Part shown: in pieces, positions 15,783 to 23,090 of the stretch
How the letters are laid out: each line of letters starts with the position of its first letter
Position numbering within the stretch: the first letter of the stretch is position 1
Source: Crossiella sp. SN42
GTDB lineage: Bacteria > Actinomycetota > Actinomycetes > Mycobacteriales > Pseudonocardiaceae
Assembly (NCBI RefSeq): GCF_023897065.1
Contig: NZ_JAMHIV010000006.1
Span: forward strand, 124,001-188,000
Length of the DNA: 64,000 bases
Direction of reading: 5' to 3'
Notes under the pieces: generated by a model
Told to the model about the DNA's origin: nothing
Seen by the model: only the letters and a program-made list of their open reading frames with translations
The model's database searches: none
Made by a program: the position numbers and the translations under genes

Positions 15783-16415
15783 TCAGTTGAGCAGCGGTAG
15801 CAGGGCCTGCTCCAGCAGCTTGTCGACGAACGCCTCGTCGATGGGCTCGCCGGTGAGCATCAGGCGGTAGGTCAGGGTGGCGCCCGCCAGCTCGTTCACC
15901 ATGCCCAGCGGTGCGTGCCGGTTGATCTCGCCGCGTTCGGCCCCGCGTTCCAGGATGCGGCGCAGCATGCCGCGCTGGCCGGTGAGGAAGCTGTCGCGGA
16001 AGGCGGTGGCCAGTTCGGGTTCGTGCGGGAGCTCGCCGACCAGGGCCTGGGCCGCTTTGCCGGAGGGGCCGGTCAGGAAGTCGACGTAGCCCAGCAGGAA
16101 CTCGCGCAGGTCGCCGGCGACCGAACCGGTGTCGGGTTCCGGGACGCTGCGGCTGACCAGCTCGTTGCAGGTGTCGATGACCAGTTCGAGCTTGGACTCC
16201 CAGCGGCGGTAGATGGTGGCCTTGCCCGCCTTGGCCCTGGCCGCGACCGCGTCCATGGTCAGCGCGCGGTAGCCGACCTCGGCCATCACTTCCAGGGTGG
16301 CCTTGCGCAGGGCGTCGTCGCGGGTCGCGTCGCGCGGTCTGCCCCGGGGCGCTCCACCTGCTTCCTTGGCTCGGCTGCTGCCGTGCAACTCCTCAGTGCC
16401 TGGCGCAGTCGCCAA
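15783..16415 (-). CDS. TetR/AcrR-family transcriptional regulator
   Basis: 210 residues. HTH near residues 30-75 (ATLEVMAEVGYRALTMDAVAARAKAGKATIYRRWESKLELV). The C-terminal domain (FLLGYVDFLTGPSGKAAQALVGE, FLTGQRGMLRRILERGAERGEI) is of the TetR_C_16-like type that often controls efflux genes. The best start is TTG at 16415 behind AGGGGGCAGG; a second TTG at 16385 sits after GAGGAG. No transporter is adjacent on either side, so the target is unknown. Confidence 0.82.
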   Translation of the reverse strand: MATAPGTEELHGSSRAKEAGGAPRGRPRDATRDDALRKATLEVMAEVGYRALTMDAVAARAKAGKATIYRRWESKLELVIDTCNELVSRSVPEPDTGSVAGDLREFLLGYVDFLTGPSGKAAQALVGELPHEPELATAFRDSFLTGQRGMLRRILERGAERGEINRHAPLGMVNELAGATLTYRLMLTGEPIDEAFVDKLLEQALLPLLN

Positions 16416-16530
16416 ACCTGCCCCCTCTCACCGCCGCCGGCGCCCGTGTCGGCGACGTGACCGCCCGTGTCCTGCCATCCTAGGGGCGCGGTGCGGCCTG
16501 GGGTGTCAACCGGTCGTCCGAAGTGGAAGG

Positions 16531-16860
16531 TCAGCCGGTGTTGGTGGTGGCCTGCGCGCCTTGTTCTTCCGCTTCTTCCACTTCCTCGCCGTCGGGCTGG
16601 GTGGGCGCATCGGCCACCGGGGTCAGGCCGTGCCGCGCGTGCAGGTAGGCCGTGGTGAAGGCGAAGGCGTCGCCGTCGAGCAGGTGCACCGCCCGGCTGG
16701 GGATGCCGGGGGCGATCCGCTCCAGGATCTGGTCCGCCTGGTCGCGGGCGGCGATCAGGCCTGGCGCGGTGGCCGCCTCCTCCAGCTGGCCGTACCGGAC
16801 CGTGACGGTCCAGTCCTCGCCTTCGGGCATGTAGTCGACGGTGATCGGTGTGTGGTCCAT
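16531..16860 (-). CDS. Small acidic protein, HicB-like fold suspected
   Basis: 109 residues. The first half, ITVDYMPEGEDWTVTVRYGQLEEAATAPGLIAARDQADQILERIA, has the strand-strand-strand-helix rhythm of HicB-type partially RNase H-like domains. The C-terminal 25 residues are a glutamate-rich, disordered tail. No HicA toxin neighbour is present, so a toxin-antitoxin role is not supported. ATG with GGGAGG upstream. Confidence 0.6.
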   Translation of the reverse strand: MDHTPITVDYMPEGEDWTVTVRYGQLEEAATAPGLIAARDQADQILERIAPGIPSRAVHLLDGDAFAFTTAYLHARHGLTPVADAPTQPDGEEVEEAEEQGAQATTNTG

Positions 16861-17132
16861 TGACGCCTCCCGCTCGGCCTCGTCCCATGGTGAGAGACCC
16901 GGCGGGGACGCGCATGACGGGTTGGCGGCTGACATCCCCCGGACGGCCGTACTCACTCGTCCGAGTGGACCTGTCTTGCCTGTGTAACCCGAGCAGGGGC
17001 CGGACAGATATCCCGGGCAACGGCGCGGTCCGGTCGAGGTCCCGCCATGGTCGAGCAGGGGCAGCGCGACCGTGGCGGGGCTGATCGCCGCCTGCTGCCG
17101 GACTTCCCGTGTCGAAGGGGCATGCGGGAGGT
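16861..17132. other. Intergenic region, no gene seen
   Basis: About 270 nt between the MFS terminator and the small acidic gene. It should contain the promoter of the latter on the minus strand. Codon statistics do not favour any open frame here, and I see no RNA structure worth naming. Confidence 0.4.
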
Positions 17133-17173
17133 GCGGGCGGCTCCCGGTCGACGCGGAATCGGGAGCCACCCGC
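17133..17173 (-). terminator. Terminator of the PLP-synthase/MFS operon
   Basis: GCGGG-c-GGCTCCCG (17133-17146) pairs with CGGGAGCC-a-CCCGC (17160-17173), 13 bp with one internal mismatch, 6 nt beyond the MFS stop. No T-tract follows. Confidence 0.75.
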
Positions 17174-17178
17174 AACAC

Positions 17179-18426
17179 TCACACCGGCACCGGGGTGAGC
17201 CGTCCGGAACGGTCCATCCGGTGCACGGCGAACGTGCCGAGCAGGCCCAGCACCAGCAGCGTCAGCCACGGGATCGCCGGTACCCCTGCCGATCCGGCCA
17301 GGTCGAGCGCGCGGCCGGCGACCAGGTTGCCGATGGTGATGCCGATGCCGGACAGGGTGCTGTACAGGCCGTAGTGCGTGGCGACCAGCCTGCCGCCGGA
17401 GAGCGCGGCGATGGTGTCCATCTCGAACGGATAGGTCACCACCGTGCCCACCGTGAGCAGCAGCGTGGTCAGCAGCAGCACCGGCAGCCACAGGCCGGGG
17501 CCGCCCTGCTGCTGGGGGTCCAGCAGGCCGGTCAGCAGCGGTGGCAGGAACGCGCCGGTCATCAGCGCCAGCCCGAGCGTGATGCACCGGGCCGGGCCGT
17601 AGCGCGCCCGGCACCAGGCGGTGATCCGCAGCTGGCCGAGTACCGCGACCAGCCCGGACACCGCGAACAGCGCGCCGACGCCGATGGTGGCGGCCAGTTC
17701 GCTGCCCGCGATCGCCCTGACCTGCAACGGCAGGGTCAGGTAGATCTGGAAGGACAGCACGTACGAGCCGATCATGGCCACCGAGAACAACAGGAACGGC
17801 CGGTTGCGCACCGCCTCGCCGACCCCGCCGAGCACACTGCCGCCGCCACCGGGGGCCGACCGCGCGGGCAGCTCTTTGACCTGCAGGACGGTCAGCACGG
17901 CGAAGACCACCGCGGCGACCAGGCAGGTCAGTGAGAAGGCCACCCCGGTCAGCAGCAGCCCGATCAGCGGCCCGATCAGGATGCCCACCTGGTAGAAGAC
18001 GTTGAACAGCGCGAACGCCTCCACCCGCCGCTCACCCGACTCCGCGGTCAGGTAGGCCCTGGAAGCCGGGTTGAACAGCGCCCCGGCCAGTCCGGTGGCG
18101 GCCGAGGCGGCGATCAGCGCGGGCAGGCTGTCCACAAAACCGAGCAGCCCGAAACCGACCGTGCGCAGCGACAGTCCCGCGATGATCATCGGCTTGTAGC
18201 CGAACCGGTCGGCCAGCGCGCCGCCGAAGAGGAACATGCCCTGCTGGGACAGGTTCCGCACGCCGAGCACCAGCCCGACCAGCCAGGCGGCCAGGCCGAG
18301 ACCGCCGGAGAGGTGCGCGGCCAGGTAGGGCATCAGCATGTAGAAGCCCAGGTTGATGGTCAGCTGGTTGACCAGCAGCAGGCGGACCGGCCTGGGGAAG
18401 GACCGGTACTGGGTGAGGACCTGCAT
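17179..18426 (-). CDS. MFS transporter paired with a PLP synthase
   Basis: 415 residues, about 12 transmembrane helices, with a conserved loop-2 type motif (GALADRFGYKPMII). ATG 18426 shares its A with the TGA of the upstream PLP gene (TGATG), so the two are translationally coupled. It is likely an exporter of the PLP enzyme's product or a related amino-acid-like compound, as SbnD is for staphyloferrin B beside SbnA. That analogy is an inference from gene order. Confidence 0.82.
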   Translation of the reverse strand: MQVLTQYRSFPRPVRLLLVNQLTINLGFYMLMPYLAAHLSGGLGLAAWLVGLVLGVRNLSQQGMFLFGGALADRFGYKPMIIAGLSLRTVGFGLLGFVDSLPALIAASAATGLAGALFNPASRAYLTAESGERRVEAFALFNVFYQVGILIGPLIGLLLTGVAFSLTCLVAAVVFAVLTVLQVKELPARSAPGGGGSVLGGVGEAVRNRPFLLFSVAMIGSYVLSFQIYLTLPLQVRAIAGSELAATIGVGALFAVSGLVAVLGQLRITAWCRARYGPARCITLGLALMTGAFLPPLLTGLLDPQQQGGPGLWLPVLLLTTLLLTVGTVVTYPFEMDTIAALSGGRLVATHYGLYSTLSGIGITIGNLVAGRALDLAGSAGVPAIPWLTLLVLGLLGTFAVHRMDRSGRLTPVPV

Positions 18427-19532
18427 CACGGCGCTCCGGGGGCGGGGTCGAGCACGGTGCGGCAGCGCGTCCACGAGGTCACCTCGGCCTCGCCGGGGTG
18501 CGCGATCTCGGCCGGGCCGGTGGGCGGCGGGCCGTCCAGCAGGCCGTGCGCGTTGCAGTAGTCGTCGTTGAACACCGTGGTGTAGTAGCGCTGCGGGCCG
18601 TCCGGGAAGATCGCCGCGATCCGGGTGTCCGGTTCGGCGTTGCGGGCCAGCCAGCCCGCGACCAGCGCCACCGCGCCCACGCTCCAGCCGCCGGTGGCGA
18701 AGCTGGTCCGCGCCAGCGCCCTGCTGGCCCACACCGACTCGCCCGGCGCGACCCAGTGCACCTCGTCGAAGGCGGCGTAGGCCACGTTGCGCGGGTAGAT
18801 GCTGGAACCCAGGCCGCGCATCAGCCTGCGGCGGGCCGGCTGGCCGAAGATGGTGGAGCCGACGGTGTCCACCCCGACCAGGCGCAGGTCCGGGCAGAAC
18901 TCGCGCAGCACCCGGGACACCCCGGCGGAGTGGCCGCCGGTGCCCACCGAGCACACCAGCACGTCCACCCGGCCGAGCTGGGCCACCAGTTCCAGCGCCA
19001 GCGCCGAGTAGGCGGCCACGTTGTCCGGGTTGTGGTACTGGTCGGGGCAGTACGCGCCGGGGTTGACGGCCAGCACCTCGGCCACCCGCTGCCGCCTGGC
19101 CTCCTGCCAGCCGCCGGTCGGGTGTGCCTCGCTGACCAGCTCGATCCGCGCGCCGTAGGCGGTGAGCAGCCGGTGCAGGATCGGTTCCATGCCGGGGTCG
19201 GTGACCAGGGTGACCGGGTGCCCGTAGGCGATCCCGGCCAGCGCCAGGCCGAGGCCGAGGGTGCCGCTGGTGGACTCGACGATCATCGCGCCGGGCGCCA
19301 GCTCACCGCGGCGGCGGGCGCACTCGACCATGTGCAGGGCGGGGCGGTCCTTCATGCCGCCGGGGTTGGCGCCTTCGAGCTTGGCCCAGAAACCGTTGCC
19401 GGGCTTGGCGAAGGGCTCGTCGATCCACAACACCGGGGTGTTGCCGACCGCGGCGCGCAGGTTCTGGCAGCGCGGCGCGCTGGTGAGCAGCTGGGCCGGG
19501 GACGTGCGGGCAGGAGGCAGCAGCAGATCCAT
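18426..19532 (-). CDS. PLP-dependent cysteine-synthase-family enzyme
   Basis: 368 residues, fold type II. K61 in GGMKDRPA is the PLP lysine; [14 protein letters not shown] binds the substrate carboxylate, and GTGGHSAG binds the PLP phosphate. The layout fits O-acetylserine sulfhydrylase, cystathionine beta-synthase and SbnA-like diaminopropionate precursor enzymes, but it is about 50 residues longer than OASS because of a C-terminal extension. Coupled to an MFS gene, which favours a specialised beta-replacement product over cysteine for growth. ATG with GAGGAAG upstream. Confidence 0.82.
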   Translation of the reverse strand: MDLLLPPARTSPAQLLTSAPRCQNLRAAVGNTPVLWIDEPFAKPGNGFWAKLEGANPGGMKDRPALHMVECARRRGELAPGAMIVESTSGTLGLGLALAGIAYGHPVTLVTDPGMEPILHRLLTAYGARIELVSEAHPTGGWQEARRQRVAEVLAVNPGAYCPDQYHNPDNVAAYSALALELVAQLGRVDVLVCSVGTGGHSAGVSRVLREFCPDLRLVGVDTVGSTIFGQPARRRLMRGLGSSIYPRNVAYAAFDEVHWVAPGESVWASRALARTSFATGGWSVGAVALVAGWLARNAEPDTRIAAIFPDGPQRYYTTVFNDDYCNAHGLLDGPPPTGPAEIAHPGEAEVTSWTRCRTVLDPAPGAP

Positions 19533-19588
19533 GACGTGGTTCTTCCTCGGGAAAGAGGTACGGGTGAAGGCGGGTTACCGGCTGCTGC

Positions 19589-19951
19589 TCAGGTCCGGAA
19601 CACGCAGTTGACCAGCTGGATCGACTGTCTACTGTGGACAGATATGGGGACGGGACACCAGGTGGGCGCGGACAACGCTTGCGGGGCAAGGGAAATCGGC
19701 GCGGTGACGGCCAGGTCCGGCAGGACCGGGACGTTGGTCAGCTGGTCGCCGCGGGGCAGCGCGAGGCAGAGCTCGTCGGTGCCGTCGTGGTGGTCGCCGT
19801 CGCAGTCGTGCTGGCCGTGATCGGCGGTGGAACTGTTGTGTGCATGGGAATGCACGTCAGCGGCGTGCGCCACGAAGCACTCGCCACCGAGGTGGAGAGT
19901 GAGGTAGAGGACCCCGAGCAGCAGTGCCACCAAGGGACGGGCGCGACGCAC
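19589..19951 (-). CDS. Small His/Asp-rich exported or membrane protein
   Basis: 120 residues with an N-terminal hydrophobic helix (PLVALLLGVLYLTLHLGG). A His/Asp-rich stretch follows (HSHAHNSS..., HGQHDCDGDHHDGTD), suggesting metal binding. The C-terminal part has scattered Cys. GTG start at 19951 with a weak ribosome site. It is 57 nt upstream of the PLP gene on the same strand, so may be the first gene of that operon. Function unknown. Confidence 0.55.
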   Translation of the reverse strand: MRRARPLVALLLGVLYLTLHLGGECFVAHAADVHSHAHNSSTADHGQHDCDGDHHDGTDELCLALPRGDQLTNVPVLPDLAVTAPISLAPQALSAPTWCPVPISVHSRQSIQLVNCVFRT

Positions 19952-19992
19952 ACCGCCAACGTACCGGACCGGCCGGCCGGGTCACGGGCCGG

Positions 19993-21675
19993 TCACGACG
20001 AAGGTTGTAGGCCTTCCGGGTTGTCTTCGGCGGCGAGCTCGTCCAGCGCCCTGGTGACCTCGGCCATCGGGTAGCCGGAGCGGAAGGCGCGGGCGCCGGT
20101 TCCGCCGCGCTGCCAAGGCTTCGGGTCCCCCAGCGGCCGGTACTCCACGCCCGCGGCGTCCAATCTGGACAGCTGCGCGCGCACCCGCTCCGGCTCCTCC
20201 GGCCAGGTCGACGGGGCACCCGTCCAGGCCACCTCGGCCAGCGCGCACACCCGGGGGAAGGCGCGGTAGTCCAGCAGCCGGGCGTGCGGCAGGTACTCGC
20301 TCCACAGCTGCGCCTGCACGCCGATCACGTTGGCGTTCTCCGCCTCGGTGAAGGCGGCGGGACGCGGGTCCAGCGCGGCCACGTCGGCCAGCCGCACCGG
20401 GCCGCCGATGGCCAGCGGCTCCCTCGGGTCGTCGTCGCTGTAGTAGTCGAGGTAGGTGGGGAACACCGGGGTGCGCACCACCTGGAACCCGGCGGCCGCG
20501 GCCTTGCGGGCCACCTCGTCGCCGCGCCAGGCCATCACGATCGAGTCCGGCCGCAGCCCGCCGCTGCCGAAGGCCTCGTCCCAGAACACCGCGCGCACGC
20601 CCCGGCCGGCCAGCCGGTCGGCCAGCCGCCGCAGGAAGTCGCCGTGCAGCGCGGCCATGTTCGGCAGGCCACGGGACTCGCGGTAGGCCTGGATCTCCGG
20701 GTTGTCCTCCCACTGGCCGAGCGGGCACTCATCGCCGCCGAGGTGGACGAACGGGCTGGGCAGCACCTCCAGCAGCTCGCCGAGCAGCTCGTCCACCACC
20801 TGCTCCACCGCCGGCAGCGGGGACAGCAGGTTCGGGAAGACGCCCCAGGTGGTCTGCACCTCGTACTTGCCGCCGGGCACCGAGCCCAGCTCGGGCAGCG
20901 CGGCCAGCAGCGCGGAGGCGTGGCCGGGCACGTCCAGCTCGGGCACCACGGTGACCGCCCGCTCCTGCGCGTAGGCGCCGATCTCGGCCAGGTCCGCGCG
21001 GGTGTAGTAGCCGCCGTGCGGGGTGCCGTCGTGGCCGCTGTGCTCGGCGCCGTGGCCGAGCGCGGTGTGCGGCCGGTGGCTGGCCAGCTCGGTCAGCTGG
21101 GGATAGCGGGCGCTCTCGATCCGCCAGCCCTGGTCGTCGGCCAGGTGCAGGTGCAGCCGGTTCAGCTTGTGCATGGCCAGCAGGTCGATCATCCGCAGCA
21201 CTTCGCGCTTGGGCAGGAAGTGCCGGGACACATCGAGCATCACCCCGCGCCAGTCGGTGGCCGGGGCGTCGGTGACCTCGCAGCAGGCCAGCTCCCACAC
21301 CGTGCCCCTGGCCGCGGCGGCCCGCCAGGCCACCTCCGGCAGCAGCTGGCGCAGGGTGGACACGGCGTAGGTCGCGCCCGCGGTGGAACCGGCCACGATG
21401 TCCAGCCGGTCCGGCCGGACCAGCAGCTGGTAGCCCTCCGGGCCGTGCGCGGCCGGGTCCAGGGTGACCACCACCGACCCCAGCTCGGGCGTGCCGCGCT
21501 GGGGCAGCGGCAGGCGCAGGAAGGACAGCGCGCGGCGCACCAGGTCGGTGCTGCCGTCAGCGCCAGGACCAGCGACGATGCTGGTGCGCTCGGTGAAGGT
21601 GAAGGTGCCGGTGAGCCCACGCGCGCTCCGGGGGCGGGGCAACAGGGTGGCGAGTCGATCGGTCACAGGACACAT
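19993..21675 (-). CDS. Beta-N-acetylhexosaminidase, GH20
   Basis: 560 residues. An N-terminal GH20b-like domain (about 1-135) precedes the TIM barrel: WRGVMLDVSRHFLPKREVLRMIDLLAMHKLN and HLHLADDQGWRIE. The catalytic pair D315-E316 lies in HLGGDECP; the Asp orients the acetamido group and the Glu is the acid. WDEAFGSGGL and QAQLWSEYL complete the active site. It hydrolyses terminal beta-GlcNAc/GalNAc from chitin or glycan fragments. No signal peptide is visible, so it is probably cytoplasmic and acts on imported oligosaccharides. Confidence 0.92.
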   Translation of the reverse strand: MCPVTDRLATLLPRPRSARGLTGTFTFTERTSIVAGPGADGSTDLVRRALSFLRLPLPQRGTPELGSVVVTLDPAAHGPEGYQLLVRPDRLDIVAGSTAGATYAVSTLRQLLPEVAWRAAAARGTVWELACCEVTDAPATDWRGVMLDVSRHFLPKREVLRMIDLLAMHKLNRLHLHLADDQGWRIESARYPQLTELASHRPHTALGHGAEHSGHDGTPHGGYYTRADLAEIGAYAQERAVTVVPELDVPGHASALLAALPELGSVPGGKYEVQTTWGVFPNLLSPLPAVEQVVDELLGELLEVLPSPFVHLGGDECPLGQWEDNPEIQAYRESRGLPNMAALHGDFLRRLADRLAGRGVRAVFWDEAFGSGGLRPDSIVMAWRGDEVARKAAAAGFQVVRTPVFPTYLDYYSDDDPREPLAIGGPVRLADVAALDPRPAAFTEAENANVIGVQAQLWSEYLPHARLLDYRAFPRVCALAEVAWTGAPSTWPEEPERVRAQLSRLDAAGVEYRPLGDPKPWQRGGTGARAFRSGYPMAEVTRALDELAAEDNPEGLQPSS

Positions 21676-21770
21676 ACTTCACCAATTCCGGGGACACGAA
21701 CCGCTCCAATCGGTGAACCGACAGGTTGTCGCGTTGTGTCGCCAGGTGGCGCGCACCCAGGGTGTTGCGC

Positions 21771-23078
21771 ATGGCGAGCCTGCTCGATTGGTCCCTGATC
21801 GACGGGGCGGTTCCGGCCGTGCTGACCTTCGCCGGTGGCGCCGCCTTCGCCGTGCTGCTGGCCGATGGCCGCCGGGTGTGGTGGCGGCGGATCGTGCCGC
21901 TGGCGCTGCTCGGCATGGTGCTGCTCGGCCTGCTGGTCGAGCTGGTGGTCAACCAGCTGTGGCGGCCGTTCGCCGACCGGCTGCCGACCAACGTGACGCT
22001 GTGGATCACCGTGCTCGCCGGTGGCCTGGCGCTCGGCGTGTTCCGCGCGTTGCCGCTGCGCTGGCCGGCCCGGATCGGCATCGCGCTGGCGGTGGTGGTG
22101 CTCGCGGTGTGCGGGGCGGCCGATGTGAACCGGTTCTTCGGCCAGTTCCCGACCGTCGGCGCGGCGCTGGGCGGCGGGCAGGGCAAGACCGCGGACCTGT
22201 CCGAGGCGGCCAAACCCGCCGCGAGCACCGTGCTGGTGCCGCCGGGCAAGGCGCTCAGCGAGGTGTGGCAGCCCCCGGCCGACCTGCCCGCGCAGGGCAC
22301 GGTCTCGGAGGTGGCCATCCCGTCCTCGGCTGGGTTCGGCGCCCGCACCGGCCGGGTCTACCTGCCCCCGGCCTACCAGGCCAGCCCCCGGCCCAAGCTG
22401 CCGGTGCTGGTCCTGCTGTCCGGGCAGCCGGGTTCGCCAACCGACTGGCTGGTCGGCGGCCAGCTGAGCACGACCATGGACAACTACGCCGCGGAGAACA
22501 AGGGCCTCGCGCCGGTGGTGGTGCTGCCGGACCACCTGGGCAGCGAGCTGGCCAACCCGCTGTGCCTGGACTCCAAGCTCGGCAACGCCGAGACCTACCT
22601 GGCCAAGGACGTGCCGAACTGGGTCCGGCAGCACCTCCAGGTGGCGACCGAGCCGCAGGCCTGGACCATCGGCGGGTTCTCCCAGGGCGGCACCTGCGCG
22701 CTGCAACTGGCGGTGCGCGCGCCCGAGGTCTACCGCAACTTCATCGACCTCTCCGGGCAGCGCGAGCCCTCGCTGGGCAACCGCAAGGACACCGTGAACG
22801 CGGCCTTCGGCGGGGACGAGGCCGCGTTCAAGAAGGTCAACCCGCTGGACATCATGGCCACCGCGAAGTTCCCCAAGACCGCGGGCCTGATCGCCTCCGG
22901 CAACAAGGACGGCGAGTTCCGGCCGCAGCAGCAGGACGTGCTCAAGGCCTGCCGCCGGGCCGGCATGCAGGTGGACTGGCTGGAGCTGCCCGGCGCGCAC
23001 AACTGGGTGGTGTGGCGGCCCGCGCTGGCGCAGTCGCTGCCGTGGCTGGCCCAGCACACCGGACTGACCCCGCGATGA
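21771..23078 (+). CDS. Membrane-anchored esterase (putative esterase / mycolyltransferase-like fold)
   Basis: About 435 residues. The first 120 contain four hydrophobic helices; the rest is an alpha/beta hydrolase exposed outside the membrane. The nucleophile elbow is GGFSQGG, with a His near the C-terminus in GAHNW. It precedes an aminoacyl-lipid synthase-like gene by 12 nt. From memory, a similar esterase-synthase pair in Corynebacterium forms and removes alanyl groups on membrane lipids, so a lipid deacylase role is a reasonable guess. ATG 21771 is preferred to an upstream in-frame codon at 21726. Confidence 0.78.
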   Translation: MASLLDWSLIDGAVPAVLTFAGGAAFAVLLADGRRVWWRRIVPLALLGMVLLGLLVELVVNQLWRPFADRLPTNVTLWITVLAGGLALGVFRALPLRWPARIGIALAVVVLAVCGAADVNRFFGQFPTVGAALGGGQGKTADLSEAAKPAASTVLVPPGKALSEVWQPPADLPAQGTVSEVAIPSSAGFGARTGRVYLPPAYQASPRPKLPVLVLLSGQPGSPTDWLVGGQLSTTMDNYAAENKGLAPVVVLPDHLGSELANPLCLDSKLGNAETYLAKDVPNWVRQHLQVATEPQAWTIGGFSQGGTCALQLAVRAPEVYRNFIDLSGQREPSLGNRKDTVNAAFGGDEAAFKKVNPLDIMATAKFPKTAGLIASGNKDGEFRPQQQDVLKACRRAGMQVDWLELPGAHNWVVWRPALAQSLPWLAQHTGLTPR

Positions 23079-23090
23079 TCGGAGCCACAA

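Noticed and set aside
16531-16860. HicAB toxin-antitoxin module
   Set aside because: Only a HicB-like half is suspected and no HicA-like gene is adjacent.
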